Assembly: GCA_003021175.1 (NCBI GenBank)
Contig: PXQV01000003.1
Span: 89,816 to 153,815, forward strand
Length of the DNA stretch: 64,000 nt
Reading direction: 5' to 3'
From: Halobacteriales archaeon QH_7_66_36
GTDB taxonomy: Archaea > Halobacteriota > Halobacteria > Halobacteriales > Haloarculaceae
In this document: positions 31,017 through 40,619 of the stretch, in pieces
How the letters are laid out: every line of letters starts with the position of its first letter
How positions within the stretch are numbered: position 1 is the stretch's first letter
Program-made: the position numbers and the translations under genes
The notes under the pieces: model-generated
The model's input: only the letters and a program-made list of their open reading frames with translations
What the model was told of the DNA's origin: nothing
The model's database searches: none

Positions 31017-31642
31017 CGCGTTCGCGTCCCTGTCCGCCTCAAACCCGCAGGCAGGACAGGAGTGTTCGCGGACCCACAACGGCTTGTCCGTCGAGACGCC
31101 GCAGACCGCGCACTCTTTGCTCGTCCCTCTCGGTTGACCGCCACGAAATGCGTTCCTTCGCGCTCACACTTGTATTCGAGCAACGAGAGGAACATCCGCC
31201 ACGCGGCAGACGCGGTGTTGCGGCTGTTCGACGGCGACTCTATCATCCCCTTGACGTTCAGGTCTTCGACCGCCACGAGGTCGTACTCCCGAGCGTAGTA
31301 GTTCGAGAGCTTATCCAGGAAGTCGCGGCGCTTGCGTCGGAGGTCGGCGTGACACTCCGCGACTCGCCGCCGTTGCGTCTCGTAGTTGCTCGATCCGTGC
31401 TGTTTGCGCGAGAGTTTCCGTTGCTCGCGCTCCAAGCGTTCCCGTTCGTCGGACAGGTCGAGCGACCTGACTGCCGTGCCGTCGGTGTCGTGGGCGTACG
31501 TGAGAATCCCCACGTCGATACCGACGCACTTCTCAGGGTTTTCGGGTGGCTCAGGAGGTCCGCGGTCCATCTCGACGCCGAAGGTGGCGAACCACTCGCC
31601 CGTCGGTTCCTTCTTGACCGTGACCTGTTTGAGCGTGGCGTC

Positions 31643-31699
31643 GTCCTCAGAAATCGGAGATTTCTGATGGGCTGCATAAGAGCTGTCGCTCTTATGAAC
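31643..31699 (-). repeat. Insert B: 57-bp in-frame paired-hairpin insertion in tnpB
   Basis: Two perfect hairpins TCAGAAATC-GGA-GATTTCTGA (31647-31667) and CATAAGAGC-TGTC-GCTCTTATG (31675-31696); encodes VHKSDSSYAAHQKSPISED between IPD and DATLKQV. Confidence 0.8.
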
Positions 31700-31792
31700 G
31701 TCGGGGATGGGTCGGTGGAGCCGTATCGGGATATCCGCGAGTTTCGAGAGGGACAGGACAGTCTGCCCGCCCTTCTTGTCGAGCTTGAAGCC

Positions 31793-31850
31793 ATCGCCAG
31801 AAATCGCAGATTTCTGGCTGCCAACCAGAAGCCGTCGGCTTCTGGTGACC
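31793..31850 (-). repeat. Insert C: about 58-bp paired-hairpin insertion in tnpB
   Basis: Two perfect hairpins GCCAGAAATC-GCA-GATTTCTGGC (31796-31818) and ACCAGAAGCC-GTC-GGCTTCTGGT (31824-31846), between ..TYSQS and GFKLDKKGGQTV. Confidence 0.75.
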
Positions 31851-32103
31851 GGACTGACTGTAGGTCACGGTCTGGAGAACCTTTGAGTACACGTCAGAGA
31901 GGTCGTCCCACCACTTCTTGAGGTCGGGGAGTTCCGACCGTAGCGTGGTCATGGACGGCAGTTCACCGTGTTCGTCTTGATACTCGTTGAGGCGGTAGCG
32001 TGTGTGGTTGTACAGTTGCCGACAAATATCGCGGTGGCGGTCCAATGCCTCGCGGTGGGCGTCGGATGGCTCAAGGCGATACTTGTAGGCGTAATACATG
32101 GCG

Positions 32104-32223
32104 CTACTCGCGTTCTTCGATGAGTTCGTCCAACTGCTCGCGGATAAACGACGAAAGATTTAGATGGTGCTGTTCAATCCACTCGTGTTGGTCCTCCCGA
32201 ATAGTGATTGTCTTTCGTTTCAC
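32104..32223 (-). CDS. Small ribbon-helix-helix-like protein upstream of tnpB
   Basis: GTG start; MKRKTITIREDQHEWIEQHHLNLSSFIREQLDELIEERE (39 aa). Confidence 0.7.
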   Translation of the reverse strand: MKRKTITIREDQHEWIEQHHLNLSSFIREQLDELIEERE

Positions 32224-32410
32224 TACGATGCACGCTATACGCGATACACGCATTACTTCTTCGATGAACCGTGGGCCTGTGGCCCGAACAAGGAATATAT
32301 AGAAACTGTGCGGCGCTGTATCTCCTCCATGCTCGCTTCCTTCGGCGCTACTTAATGCGGGGGAATTAGCGCCTCGATACAGCTAAAAGCGTGCCACGCG
32401 AAGCGAGCGT

Positions 32411-32860
32411 ATGAGCGACATCCGTGAGTTCGGCGAATCAGTCGGGAAGCGACTCCTCCAAGGTGCAGGCAAGGTCTCCTCGCGCGTACAGGAGGAGCGA
32501 CCGCTCGCGGCGGACGTGCTCGAAGGCGACGACGCCTATCTCGCCGTCTTCGACGCGCCGGGCGTCGAGATGGACGACGTGCAGGTTCGCTTCGAGGAAG
32601 GCGCGGTGCGCGTCCGCCTCGACCGCTTCCGTGCCCTCCACGACGGGTTCGAGATGGTGTTCCCCGGCCGCGGCCTCACCCTCGAAGGGAGCGCCGACCT
32701 CCCCGAGGGTGCCGCCGTCGATCCGGAGGGAGCCGAGGCGACGCTGACCGACAACGGCACGCTCCGAGTCGAGGTGCCGAAGGTCGTCGCCGACCCCGAG
32801 GAGAGCGAGGAACACGAGACAGACGAAGGACACGAAGGCGACTCGGACGACCAAGCGTAG
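32411..32860 (+). CDS. Hsp20/alpha-crystallin-like protein
   Basis: 'LAVFDAPGVEMDDVQVRFEEGAVRVRLDR..NGTLRVEVPK'. Confidence 0.8.
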   Translation: MSDIREFGESVGKRLLQGAGKVSSRVQEERPLAADVLEGDDAYLAVFDAPGVEMDDVQVRFEEGAVRVRLDRFRALHDGFEMVFPGRGLTLEGSADLPEGAAVDPEGAEATLTDNGTLRVEVPKVVADPEESEEHETDEGHEGDSDDQA

Positions 32861-33988
32861 CTACCGCCGCTCGACGGTCATTCCTTCGACGATCTCGAAC
32901 GACTCGTCGCCGTCGAACCGGCAGGGGTCGAACCCGGCGACGGGGTCGCCGTCGCCGCGTACCTGCGCCGCGAGTCGCTCGGCGATGGCCGGCGCACGCA
33001 TGAACCCGTGGCCCTGCCAGCCGGTCGCGACGTAGACGCCGTCGGCGAGTTCCCCGACCAACGGGTCGCCGTCGGGCGTCGCGGTGCAGAGCCCGGCCCA
33101 CGACCGCTTCTCCGGCCACGACCAGCCGAGCGCGCGCTCCTGATACTCGATGCACGCCTCGCAGAACGACTCGTCGGCAGTGGCGTCCCAGTCGTCCGGG
33201 TCCTGTTCGACCGGTTCCGTGCCGTCGCCCACGAGCACGCCCTCCCCGTACGGGCGGAGATAGAAGCCGCCGGTCGCGTCGAACAGCGTGGGCGGCGTCA
33301 CGTCGACCGATTCGGTGACGAGCGCCTGCACGCGGTACGGCTTGACCGGGAGCGGTGCGACCGGTTCCACGACAGACCGGGTGTGTGCGCCGGCGGCGAC
33401 GACCACCGCGTCGTGCCCGTGGACGCCCGCGTCCGTCTCTACGCGCCCGTCGGCGGTCAGCGTCGCGGGCGTCCCCTCCTCGATGGCGGCCCCCTTCGCC
33501 CGGGCAAGCAGGCCCATCGTGTCCGTGTACGCGCTCGGGTCGGCGTAGCCGGCGTCCTCCGCGACGGCCGCGACTGCGACGTCGCTGGTCGCGATCTGCG
33601 GGAACCGCTCGCCGAGTTCTGCGGCGGCGAGCGTCGTCACGTCGAGTCCGTGGTCGCGCATCCGTACCGCCTGCTCGCGGATCTCGCTGGCGAGTCGGTC
33701 GGCGTCGTCCCCCGATTCGGCCGTCCGCTCGCGCGCCAGCCAGACGTACGGCGACGACTCGAAGGTGAAGCCGCCGCTTCCCGAGAGGTCGCGGAACCGC
33801 GCTAACGCGCGTTGGGCGAGGGCAGCGTCTCGCCGGTCGGAGAAGGCGTCGTAACAGAGGCCAGCGGCGCGGCCGCTCGCGCCTGCGCCGAGTTCCTCCG
33901 CTTCATAGAGCGTCACGTCGGCCGTCTCGACGAGGTCGTGTGCGACCGTGACGCCGACCGCGCCGCCGCCCACGACTGCGACATCCAT
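32861..33988 (-). CDS. FAD-dependent oxidoreductase (DAO family)
   Basis: 'MDVAVVGGGAVGVTVAHDLVETADVTLYEAEELGAGASGRAAG'. Confidence 0.88.
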   Translation of the reverse strand: MDVAVVGGGAVGVTVAHDLVETADVTLYEAEELGAGASGRAAGLCYDAFSDRRDAALAQRALARFRDLSGSGGFTFESSPYVWLARERTAESGDDADRLASEIREQAVRMRDHGLDVTTLAAAELGERFPQIATSDVAVAAVAEDAGYADPSAYTDTMGLLARAKGAAIEEGTPATLTADGRVETDAGVHGHDAVVVAAGAHTRSVVEPVAPLPVKPYRVQALVTESVDVTPPTLFDATGGFYLRPYGEGVLVGDGTEPVEQDPDDWDATADESFCEACIEYQERALGWSWPEKRSWAGLCTATPDGDPLVGELADGVYVATGWQGHGFMRAPAIAERLAAQVRGDGDPVAGFDPCRFDGDESFEIVEGMTVERR

Positions 33989-34042
33989 ATGCGTGGCTAC
34001 GGTTCGACCCACTTCGCCCTGCCGGTGTCGGCCGTCGGTCGG

Positions 34043-34819
34043 TCAGCGAAACTCGTCGAGCCCGCGAGCGGGGTAGCCGACGATAGTGTCGACGCCAGCC
34101 TGCTTCAGACCGGCGGTGCGGTCGGCCACCTCGGCGACCGACCCGACGAGTGCGAAGTCGCGAACTGCCTGTGACAGCACCTCGCGTGCACGGCCCGTCG
34201 CCTCGGCGTCCGTCGCCGCGTCGTCGGGCAGCGCGCGCCGGACCGGGCCGCGACGGGACGCGTAGCCGCCCACGGCATCGAGAATCGCGTCCTCGTCGTC
34301 GGAGAGGACGACCGGCGCGTACAGCGCGACGCCTCCCTCGAAGCCGGCCGACCGCAACGCCCGCACCTCGCGGCCGGTGTTCCGCCCGAGCAGTTCGTAC
34401 TGTGTGCCGCCGGCGGCCATCGCGACTCGCTCGACGCCCTCGGTGCCGACCCACGCGTCCGGTGCGGCCTCGCGGGCGGCCCCGAGCCGGGGCGCGACGG
34501 CCCGTTCGCGCTCCTCGCCGGTGAGATACGCCGGGTTACCCGCGACGAGGACGCGCTCCACGCCGTCGGGCAGCGGGAGCAGCGAGTCGTCGCCGAGCGG
34601 GTCGAAGCCGTCGGCGCGCACCGGCGTCGTGACGGTCAGCCGATGGTCGGCGGCCAGCTCGGCGAGGGTCGCCGTGTCCGGGAAGGGGTCGCGGCCCTCG
34701 TAATCGACGTTGAGCAGGTCCGCCTCGACGTCGGTCGCCAGCGAGAGGTCGTGTTCGAGCGGTTTCAGCGCGACCCCGTCGAGGCCGACGCGGGCGACCG
34801 GCGACTGGTCGGTCAACAC
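34043..34819 (-). CDS. Luciferase-like/TIM-barrel hypothetical protein
   Basis: 'YEGRDPFPDTATLAELAADHRLTVTTPVRADG', 'VGYPARGLDEF'. Confidence 0.6.
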   Translation of the reverse strand: MLTDQSPVARVGLDGVALKPLEHDLSLATDVEADLLNVDYEGRDPFPDTATLAELAADHRLTVTTPVRADGFDPLGDDSLLPLPDGVERVLVAGNPAYLTGEERERAVAPRLGAAREAAPDAWVGTEGVERVAMAAGGTQYELLGRNTGREVRALRSAGFEGGVALYAPVVLSDDEDAILDAVGGYASRRGPVRRALPDDAATDAEATGRAREVLSQAVRDFALVGSVAEVADRTAGLKQAGVDTIVGYPARGLDEFR

Positions 34820-34969
34820 GTCGTCTCACCGCCGCAGGCGTGTGCGGGGCGGACACTGGTCCGCCGCGGTCGCATCATGAACGAGGCTACGCGCTCCGGA
34901 TATAACAGTCGTCGCTTCGCGCGAGGCTTGCCGGGAGTGCCTGTGGGTTGCGCTCGTCGGAAGCACCGA

Positions 34970-35575
34970 CTACACCGGATAGTCGGCATCCGGGTCGACG
35001 ACCCGATCGACCTCCTCCGGCGGCGACCAGTCCGTCGTGAGTGCGAGGAACTGGACGAGGATCCTGCCGGTCGCACCCCAGACGGTGTAGCCGTCGACGC
35101 GGAAGAAGTGGAGTCGCACGTCCCCGTAGTGGGGGTGGTCGCGGCGCTCGCTCTCGTAGTTGTCCAGGTCGATCAGCGCCTCGACCGGCAGGAGGACGAC
35201 CTCGGCCACCTCGCGTTCGTCGCGCACCCATTCCTGTTGGGCGACGCGGGCGACGAACGGCCGGACGGCGTACCGCGTCACCGTCGAGATGTCGTCCAAG
35301 CGGCCGAGCATTTCAACTCGGTCGGGATCCATGTCGACCTCCTCGTTGGCCTCGCGGAGCGCCGTCTCGCGCAGGTCCGCATCGGAGGGCTCTCGCCCGC
35401 CGCCGGGAAACGACATCTGGCCCGCGTGCTCGCCGAGGTGGTCCGCGCGCTTGATGAAGAGCAGATGCTCCGCACCCTCGTGTTCGACGACGGAGACGAT
35501 CACTGCTGCCTCGCGCTCCTCGCCAGTCACCGCGACGGGGTCGTGCGCGGCGACTGGTTCGAGCGCGAGATCCAT
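34970..35575 (-). CDS. CoA pyrophosphatase-type NUDIX hydrolase
   Basis: 'LFIKRADHLGEHAGQMSFPGGGREPSDADLRETALREANEEVDMDP'. Confidence 0.88.
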   Translation of the reverse strand: MDLALEPVAAHDPVAVTGEEREAAVIVSVVEHEGAEHLLFIKRADHLGEHAGQMSFPGGGREPSDADLRETALREANEEVDMDPDRVEMLGRLDDISTVTRYAVRPFVARVAQQEWVRDEREVAEVVLLPVEALIDLDNYESERRDHPHYGDVRLHFFRVDGYTVWGATGRILVQFLALTTDWSPPEEVDRVVDPDADYPV

Positions 35576-35626
35576 ACTGTCCCGGACGCGCGGGCGGGTG
35601 ATAAGTCGACCGCTGACGGCCGACGA

Positions 35627-36085
35627 TCACGCCGTCGTGAGCGCGTCGTCGAGACGCTCCCGGAGGTCCTCCAGCGCGACGTCGCCCCACGCTTCGAGGT
35701 CGTAACTCACGTCCAGCAGTCGCTCGATCCGGGTCGCGTCCTCGGCGTCGACGGCCTGTGCCACGTCGGCGCGAAACCGCCGCTCGGCGGCCGTCGCCAG
35801 CGCCGCACGATCCGGTGCCCGGACCTCGGCGTCGAGGATGTGCGGGAGGTCCTCCGATCCGTCCGGTAGGGTCGGGAACGCGGCCGGGCCGACCGCGAGT
35901 CGCTCACCGTCGCCGGCTTCGTATTCGACGAGCGCGTACGTCTCCAGCGCCGCTTCCACGTCCGCGTCGGGGATGTCCCCGTCGCGACGGTACGCCAACT
36001 CCTCCAGCGCGCGGTCGAGTTCGTCGCGGGTGACGGCCCCGAACAGGTCGACGACGCCGGCCACCTCGTCCGGCGAGAGCGTCAT
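35627..36085 (-). CDS. Conserved haloarchaeal hypothetical protein
   Basis: MTLSPDEVAGVVDLFGAVTRDELDRALEELAYRRDG..; overlaps next gene. Confidence 0.7.
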   Translation of the reverse strand: MTLSPDEVAGVVDLFGAVTRDELDRALEELAYRRDGDIPDADVEAALETYALVEYEAGDGERLAVGPAAFPTLPDGSEDLPHILDAEVRAPDRAALATAAERRFRADVAQAVDAEDATRIERLLDVSYDLEAWGDVALEDLRERLDDALTTA

Positions 36086-37176
36086 CGGATCGCCTCCAGA
36101 TCCGCCGTCGCGGCCTCGCGAACCTCGGCCGGCGCGATGGGCGCGTCGCTCCACGCCGGCAGGCGCTCGTCCTCGCCCGGCGGCGTGACCGAGTCGACGT
36201 ACTCCTCGACCTGCGTCAACTCGTCGTCGCGGTCGTACGACAGCCCGTTGAACGCCGCGTCGGCCGCGTACGAGTCGACGAGCGACCGGGCGGCCGTCTC
36301 GTAACGACCCGGGAGCGTCTCGTACTCCGGGGTCGGGCCGTTCTCCGCGACGGCGCGCAACAGCGCCCCCGCCACCTCCTCGCTCATCGTCGAGAGACCG
36401 GCGGGGCCGGAGACGGCCCGGTGGTCGTGTTCGTGTCGGCCCAGATCCACCTGTGCGGAGCCGTCGAAGCCGGCCGCCGCGTAGGCGTCGCCGAGCGTGC
36501 CGACCTCCAACCCCCAGCCTCGCTGGACGCGCAGCGACCGCGCGAGGTCGCTCGTCGCCGCGAACTCGCCGGCCAGCGCGTAGCGGAACGCGCCCAGATA
36601 CGAGAGCACGGACGCCTCCGGATGCGCCTCGGCCAGCGCACGCACCAGCGGTCGGTAGAGCAGTCGGAACAGCCGCCCGTACAGTCGGCCGTTCTCCACG
36701 CGGGCGTAGTACCCCTTCGAGAACTGATAGCCGTGATCCAGCGGGAACAGCAGCCGCGGGACGTGTGCCGGACTGTACGTCGTCGCGTCGGCGTCGTGAA
36801 TCGCGACGTACGCCGACTCGGCGGCCAGTCCTAACGCGAGCCACACGTCTCGGCCCTTCCCTCGCGTGCCGTTCAGTCCGGCCTCGCCGAGCAGGTCCGC
36901 CAGTCGGGGACCGTCACACCACACCACCTCGGTGTTCAGATCGAAGCCGTCGAGCCACGCGGCGACCGCCGGGGCGGCGGCCTCGTCGGCGCGAAGCGGC
37001 ACGACGACGCGGGCCGGCGACACCGCCTCCAGCGTCGAGAGCACGCGCTCGGCGGCCAGCGAGGCGTGGTCGCGGTCGGTCATCGGCACGACGACCGCCG
37101 CCCGGTCCGTCGGCGCGTCGGGCCGTGCGCCGTCGAAGTCGTGGAGCGTGGCGACTCGCTCCTGAACGTACTCCAT
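36082..37176 (-). CDS. Glycosyltransferase, glucosyl-3-phosphoglycerate synthase-like
   Basis: 'TRGKGRDVWLALGLA..YVAIHDADATTYSPAHVPRLLFPLDHGYQFSKGYYAR'. Confidence 0.82.
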   Translation of the reverse strand: MEYVQERVATLHDFDGARPDAPTDRAAVVVPMTDRDHASLAAERVLSTLEAVSPARVVVPLRADEAAAPAVAAWLDGFDLNTEVVWCDGPRLADLLGEAGLNGTRGKGRDVWLALGLAAESAYVAIHDADATTYSPAHVPRLLFPLDHGYQFSKGYYARVENGRLYGRLFRLLYRPLVRALAEAHPEASVLSYLGAFRYALAGEFAATSDLARSLRVQRGWGLEVGTLGDAYAAAGFDGSAQVDLGRHEHDHRAVSGPAGLSTMSEEVAGALLRAVAENGPTPEYETLPGRYETAARSLVDSYAADAAFNGLSYDRDDELTQVEEYVDSVTPPGEDERLPAWSDAPIAPAEVREAATADLEAIR

Positions 37177-37216
37177 CAGCGGGTTCGAGGGATGGCGCGC
37201 CTATATGGGTTGTCCG

Positions 37217-38059
37217 TTACACCGGGTCTCCGCGCGGCCCCTCGGCCGGGAACACCGCGACGTACGCCGCCCCCGATTCGTCGTCGGGACAGCGCTCCCT
37301 GACGCGGACGGCGAACTCCGCGCCGCTGACGTTCCGGGCGCCGATGTGGAGGCGAACCGGATACCGTCGCTCGCCGAAGCCCGCCACGTGGTCGTCGTAT
37401 CCACCCTCGACGTCGAGGTGGAGTCGGACCTCCTCGGGCGGTTCGCCGCCCTCACCGCCCTCCCTGTACTCGCTCCAGTCCCCGGCCGCACAGGCGCGGT
37501 AGCGGGGCGGCTCGACCCGCTCCGGGAGCGGCGTCGGGTTGGTGGCGACGAGTACGCCGACCTCCACCTCCGCCTCACGGGTCTCGGGGACCTGAATCTC
37601 CCCGGCGGTCCGAAGCTCGTACTGGAGGCCGCCCGTCGCCACGTCACCGACGACGACGAGCAGGGCCAGCGCCGCGACCGCGCCGAACAGCAGCGTCGCC
37701 CGACGGTCGTCCACGAGTCCACCGGTCTCGTCGAGCCGAGTTCGCAGACCGAACAGCGCCGCCGCGAGCGCCAGTAGTCCGACGGTGACGACTGCCGACC
37801 CGGCGTCGAAGGTGTTGGCGAACTTGACGAACAGACCGACGCCGGAGACGACGGCGACGGCGTAGCCGACCGTCCGCAGTTCGGCGTCGTCCGTGCGCTG
37901 GGTCAGCGCGACGATTCCGAGGACGAACGCGGCGACGAGTAGCCCGACCGAGACGGGCGAGAGTCCGCTCTCGACGTTGAACAGGAAGAAGAGGACACCG
38001 GCGGTCGCGAGAGTCCCGGTCGCCCAGTTGAACACCGTCTCGGCGTCGATGTCAGCCAT
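37217..38059 (-). CDS. Hypothetical multi-TM protein with extracytoplasmic domain
   Basis: MADIDAETVFNWATGTLATAGVLFFLFNVESGLSPVSVGLLVAAFVLGIV.. Confidence 0.7.
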   Translation of the reverse strand: MADIDAETVFNWATGTLATAGVLFFLFNVESGLSPVSVGLLVAAFVLGIVALTQRTDDAELRTVGYAVAVVSGVGLFVKFANTFDAGSAVVTVGLLALAAALFGLRTRLDETGGLVDDRRATLLFGAVAALALLVVVGDVATGGLQYELRTAGEIQVPETREAEVEVGVLVATNPTPLPERVEPPRYRACAAGDWSEYREGGEGGEPPEEVRLHLDVEGGYDDHVAGFGERRYPVRLHIGARNVSGAEFAVRVRERCPDDESGAAYVAVFPAEGPRGDPV

Positions 38060-38101
38060 GTGCGTCGCATCACCGGAGACGGAGGTATAGCTTCGGGAGG
38101 C

Positions 38102-39295
38102 TCAAACGGACGGTTGAGCGTCCCCGACGTTCCCGACGGGGAGCCGGCCAGCGACGTACAGTGCGAGCAGCGCGAACAACACGAACGTCAGCGCGACCGC
38201 GAACCCGGTGTACAGCGTGTCGAAGGGGACGCCCGCGTCGGTGAGCGAGCCGACGACGACGCCGCCCATCGACTGCGGGAGCATCATCGTCGCCGAGTAG
38301 GCGGTGTACGCCGAGGCTCGGTGGTGGTCCGGGAGCGACCCGAGCAGATACGTGTCCATCACCGGGAACAGCGAGTGGACGACGTACCCCAACGCGACGC
38401 TCGCGACGGCCAGCGGCCACAGCCCCGTCGCGTACGGGAACGCGAACAGACAGACGACGAAGCCGCCGACCACGCCGAGGATGAGCGGCACGTTCGACAG
38501 CCGGTCGGCGAGCTGGCCGCCGAACAGAAACGCCGGGATGCCAGCGGCAAAGACGATGGACAGCATGAGCCGCGCGGTCGACTGGTCAAGTCCCTTCGTG
38601 CCCATGTACGTCGGGAAGTAGTTGAACAGGCCGTTCCAGACGAAGCCGACGCTCCCGGTGACGAGGACGCCCGTGAGGATGATGGGCAACTGCGCGCGGG
38701 CCGCGGCCAACAGGTCGCGGTCCCTGCTGCCGGCGTCCGGGAGGTCCGTCCGCCGTGCGACGAGAAACAGCCCGACCGTGACGAGCGCGGCGGCGACCGC
38801 CATGACGAGAAACGTCGCGCGCCAGCCGCCGAACACCGCGACGACGGCGATGACGATGAGCGACGCGCCGGCGGCCGAGACCTGTGACGCCATCCCGTGG
38901 ATGCCGAGCGCGCGCCCGACCGAGTCGGGAAACAGCTCCGACACCAGCGGGTTCGCCGCGATGAAGTAGACGCCCGAGGCCAGCCCCATCAGGAAGCCCC
39001 CGGCAGCGAGCAGGGGAACGCTCGGCGCTGCGGCGGCGAGTGCCGCCGCGGCCGTGAGGACACACCCGGCACCGACGATGACCCGGTGGCGAGGGACGCG
39101 GGTCAACAGCCAGCCGGTGGGGACCCGAGGGAGTGCGCTTCCGAGCCACGCGGCGCTCACGACGACGCCGAGCGAGCCGACCGTGACCCCGAAGTCAGCG
39201 GCGATAGGCTCCAACAACGGGGCGAAGACCACCCGGGCGAGATTGACGAGAAACACCAGCGAGCAGAGGGAGGCGAAGAGGCGACGACGAGACAC
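38102..39295 (-). CDS. MFS transporter
   Basis: 12-TM-like ORF; GTG start (VSRRRLFASLCSLVFLVNLARVVFAPLLEPIAADFGVT). Confidence 0.85.
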   Translation of the reverse strand: MSRRRLFASLCSLVFLVNLARVVFAPLLEPIAADFGVTVGSLGVVVSAAWLGSALPRVPTGWLLTRVPRHRVIVGAGCVLTAAAALAAAAPSVPLLAAGGFLMGLASGVYFIAANPLVSELFPDSVGRALGIHGMASQVSAAGASLIVIAVVAVFGGWRATFLVMAVAAALVTVGLFLVARRTDLPDAGSRDRDLLAAARAQLPIILTGVLVTGSVGFVWNGLFNYFPTYMGTKGLDQSTARLMLSIVFAAGIPAFLFGGQLADRLSNVPLILGVVGGFVVCLFAFPYATGLWPLAVASVALGYVVHSLFPVMDTYLLGSLPDHHRASAYTAYSATMMLPQSMGGVVVGSLTDAGVPFDTLYTGFAVALTFVLFALLALYVAGRLPVGNVGDAQPSV

Positions 39296-39419
39296 GACCG
39301 CGTTTCGACGCGGCACGGTTATAGACTGTCGAAACGGAACCGCGACACCGACGCGCCGGGCACACGGCAGTTCGTCCGCTGACACAACTCCTAAGCCCGG
39401 CGACCCGCTCTCTCCGTCC

Positions 39420-39698
39420 GTGAAGTGGAAGCTGTTCGCCAATCTCGCCGAGACGGCGGGAACGAAGCAGGTCGAGGTGGCCGTCGACGGGGAAGCGACG
39501 TTCCGTGACGCGGTCGACGCGCTCATGGAGACGCATCCGGAACTGCGCGAGGAGGTGCTGGACGAGAAGGGCGACATCCGCGAGCACATCCGCGTGCTCC
39601 GCAACGAGTCGAACCCCTTCGTCGCCGACGACGGCTTCGACACCGTGTTGGAGGAGGGCGACACGCTCGCGCTGTTCCCGCCCGTCTCCGGCGGCTGA
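39420..39698 (+). CDS. Ubiquitin-like small modifier protein / MoaD family
   Basis: GTG start; 92 aa ending in 'FPPVSGG' diglycine. Confidence 0.88.
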   Translation: MKWKLFANLAETAGTKQVEVAVDGEATFRDAVDALMETHPELREEVLDEKGDIREHIRVLRNESNPFVADDGFDTVLEEGDTLALFPPVSGG

Positions 39699-39734
39699 GC
39701 GCACGTCGGCGCGATAGCCGCAACCGTTCTCGTC

Positions 39735-40619
39735 TCAGCGACTCGTCAGGTCCGCTTCGAGGACGAAGTCGGGTTCATCGGAGATGCCCGCTCGGACGTG
39801 TGCGGCGTCGCTGACGTGCCGGGCGGTTTCGGGGACGAACACGCGCGTCCCGTCGACGCCGAGGGTAGCGGCGTCGCGGGCAATCGCCGCGACGAGCGAG
39901 CGAAGCGCCTCGGTGTCGGCCCACGACGCGACGCCGTACTCGGCGTACGTCTCGTCGTCGCCGTACTCGGTCGTCCGCACGCGGAAGGTCATCGCGCGCG
40001 TCCCGCCGTCGTCACCGACCGCGAGCACGCGCTCCTCGGCGGCGGCGCGGTGGAGTCGCTCGCGCGTGAGTTCGGCGACGGCGTACGTCTCGTCGAGGTC
40101 CAATGCGAGCCCCTGCAGCGCGTCGTTGGCGTCGCTCCGGTGGAAACACGACCACGCGGCGTCCGGCGCGTTACGGACCGACAGCGCGGGTTCGGCGGTC
40201 GCGTTCGGCGCGGGCGTCATCCAGCGGAACTCCGTGGCCGGGCCGAATCCGACGGCGCGTGAACTCCCGAGTCCCGCCTGATTCCACGAGAACACCATGT
40301 TGCGACAGACGGTCGCGCCGCGCTCGCGACACCAGTCGAAGGCCCGCTCCGAGAGCCTCGTAGAGACGCCATCGCCCCGGTAGTCGGGATGCACGCGCAT
40401 CCCCTGTGCCCATCCCTCGTGAGGCGAGAGCATCACGGCCTGACAGATGCCGGCGGCGGCGTCGCCGTCGTCGGCTACGAACGTCTCGCTTCCCTCGGTG
40501 TCGATCCAGTCGTGGTACACCCGGGGGATGTAGTCCTCGCCGTCTCGGTCTGCCCACGTGTCCTCGGTGAACGCCGCGACCGCCTCGTAGTCGTCGTGCG
40601 TCGCCGGCCTGACGTTCAT
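39735..40619 (-). CDS. GNAT-family N-acetyltransferase
   Basis: 'MNVRPATHDDYEAVAAFTEDTW', 'MRVHPDYRGDGVSTRLSERAFDWCRERG'. Confidence 0.85.
   Translation of the reverse strand: MNVRPATHDDYEAVAAFTEDTWADRDGEDYIPRVYHDWIDTEGSETFVADDGDAAAGICQAVMLSPHEGWAQGMRVHPDYRGDGVSTRLSERAFDWCRERGATVCRNMVFSWNQAGLGSSRAVGFGPATEFRWMTPAPNATAEPALSVRNAPDAAWSCFHRSDANDALQGLALDLDETYAVAELTRERLHRAAAEERVLAVGDDGGTRAMTFRVRTTEYGDDETYAEYGVASWADTEALRSLVAAIARDAATLGVDGTRVFVPETARHVSDAAHVRAGISDEPDFVLEADLTSR

Larger units (their letters stand above)
30804..32099 (-). pseudogene. tnpB: TnpB-family RNA-guided endonuclease, frameshifted and carrying three paired-hairpin insertions
   Basis: MYYAYKYRLEPSDAHREALDRHRDICRQLYNHTRYRL..; RuvC-I GIDVGI, RuvC-II VAVEDLNVKGM, RuvC-III DRDANA; frameshifts near 31140, 31710 and 31790. 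Confidence 0.85.
30804..32356 (-). mobile_element. Decayed IS1341-type element carrying an RHH gene and a tnpB pseudogene (approximate ends)
   Basis: tnpB fragments 31692-32099, 30998-31570 and 30804-31079 (minus) plus RHH ORF upstream. Confidence 0.75.
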
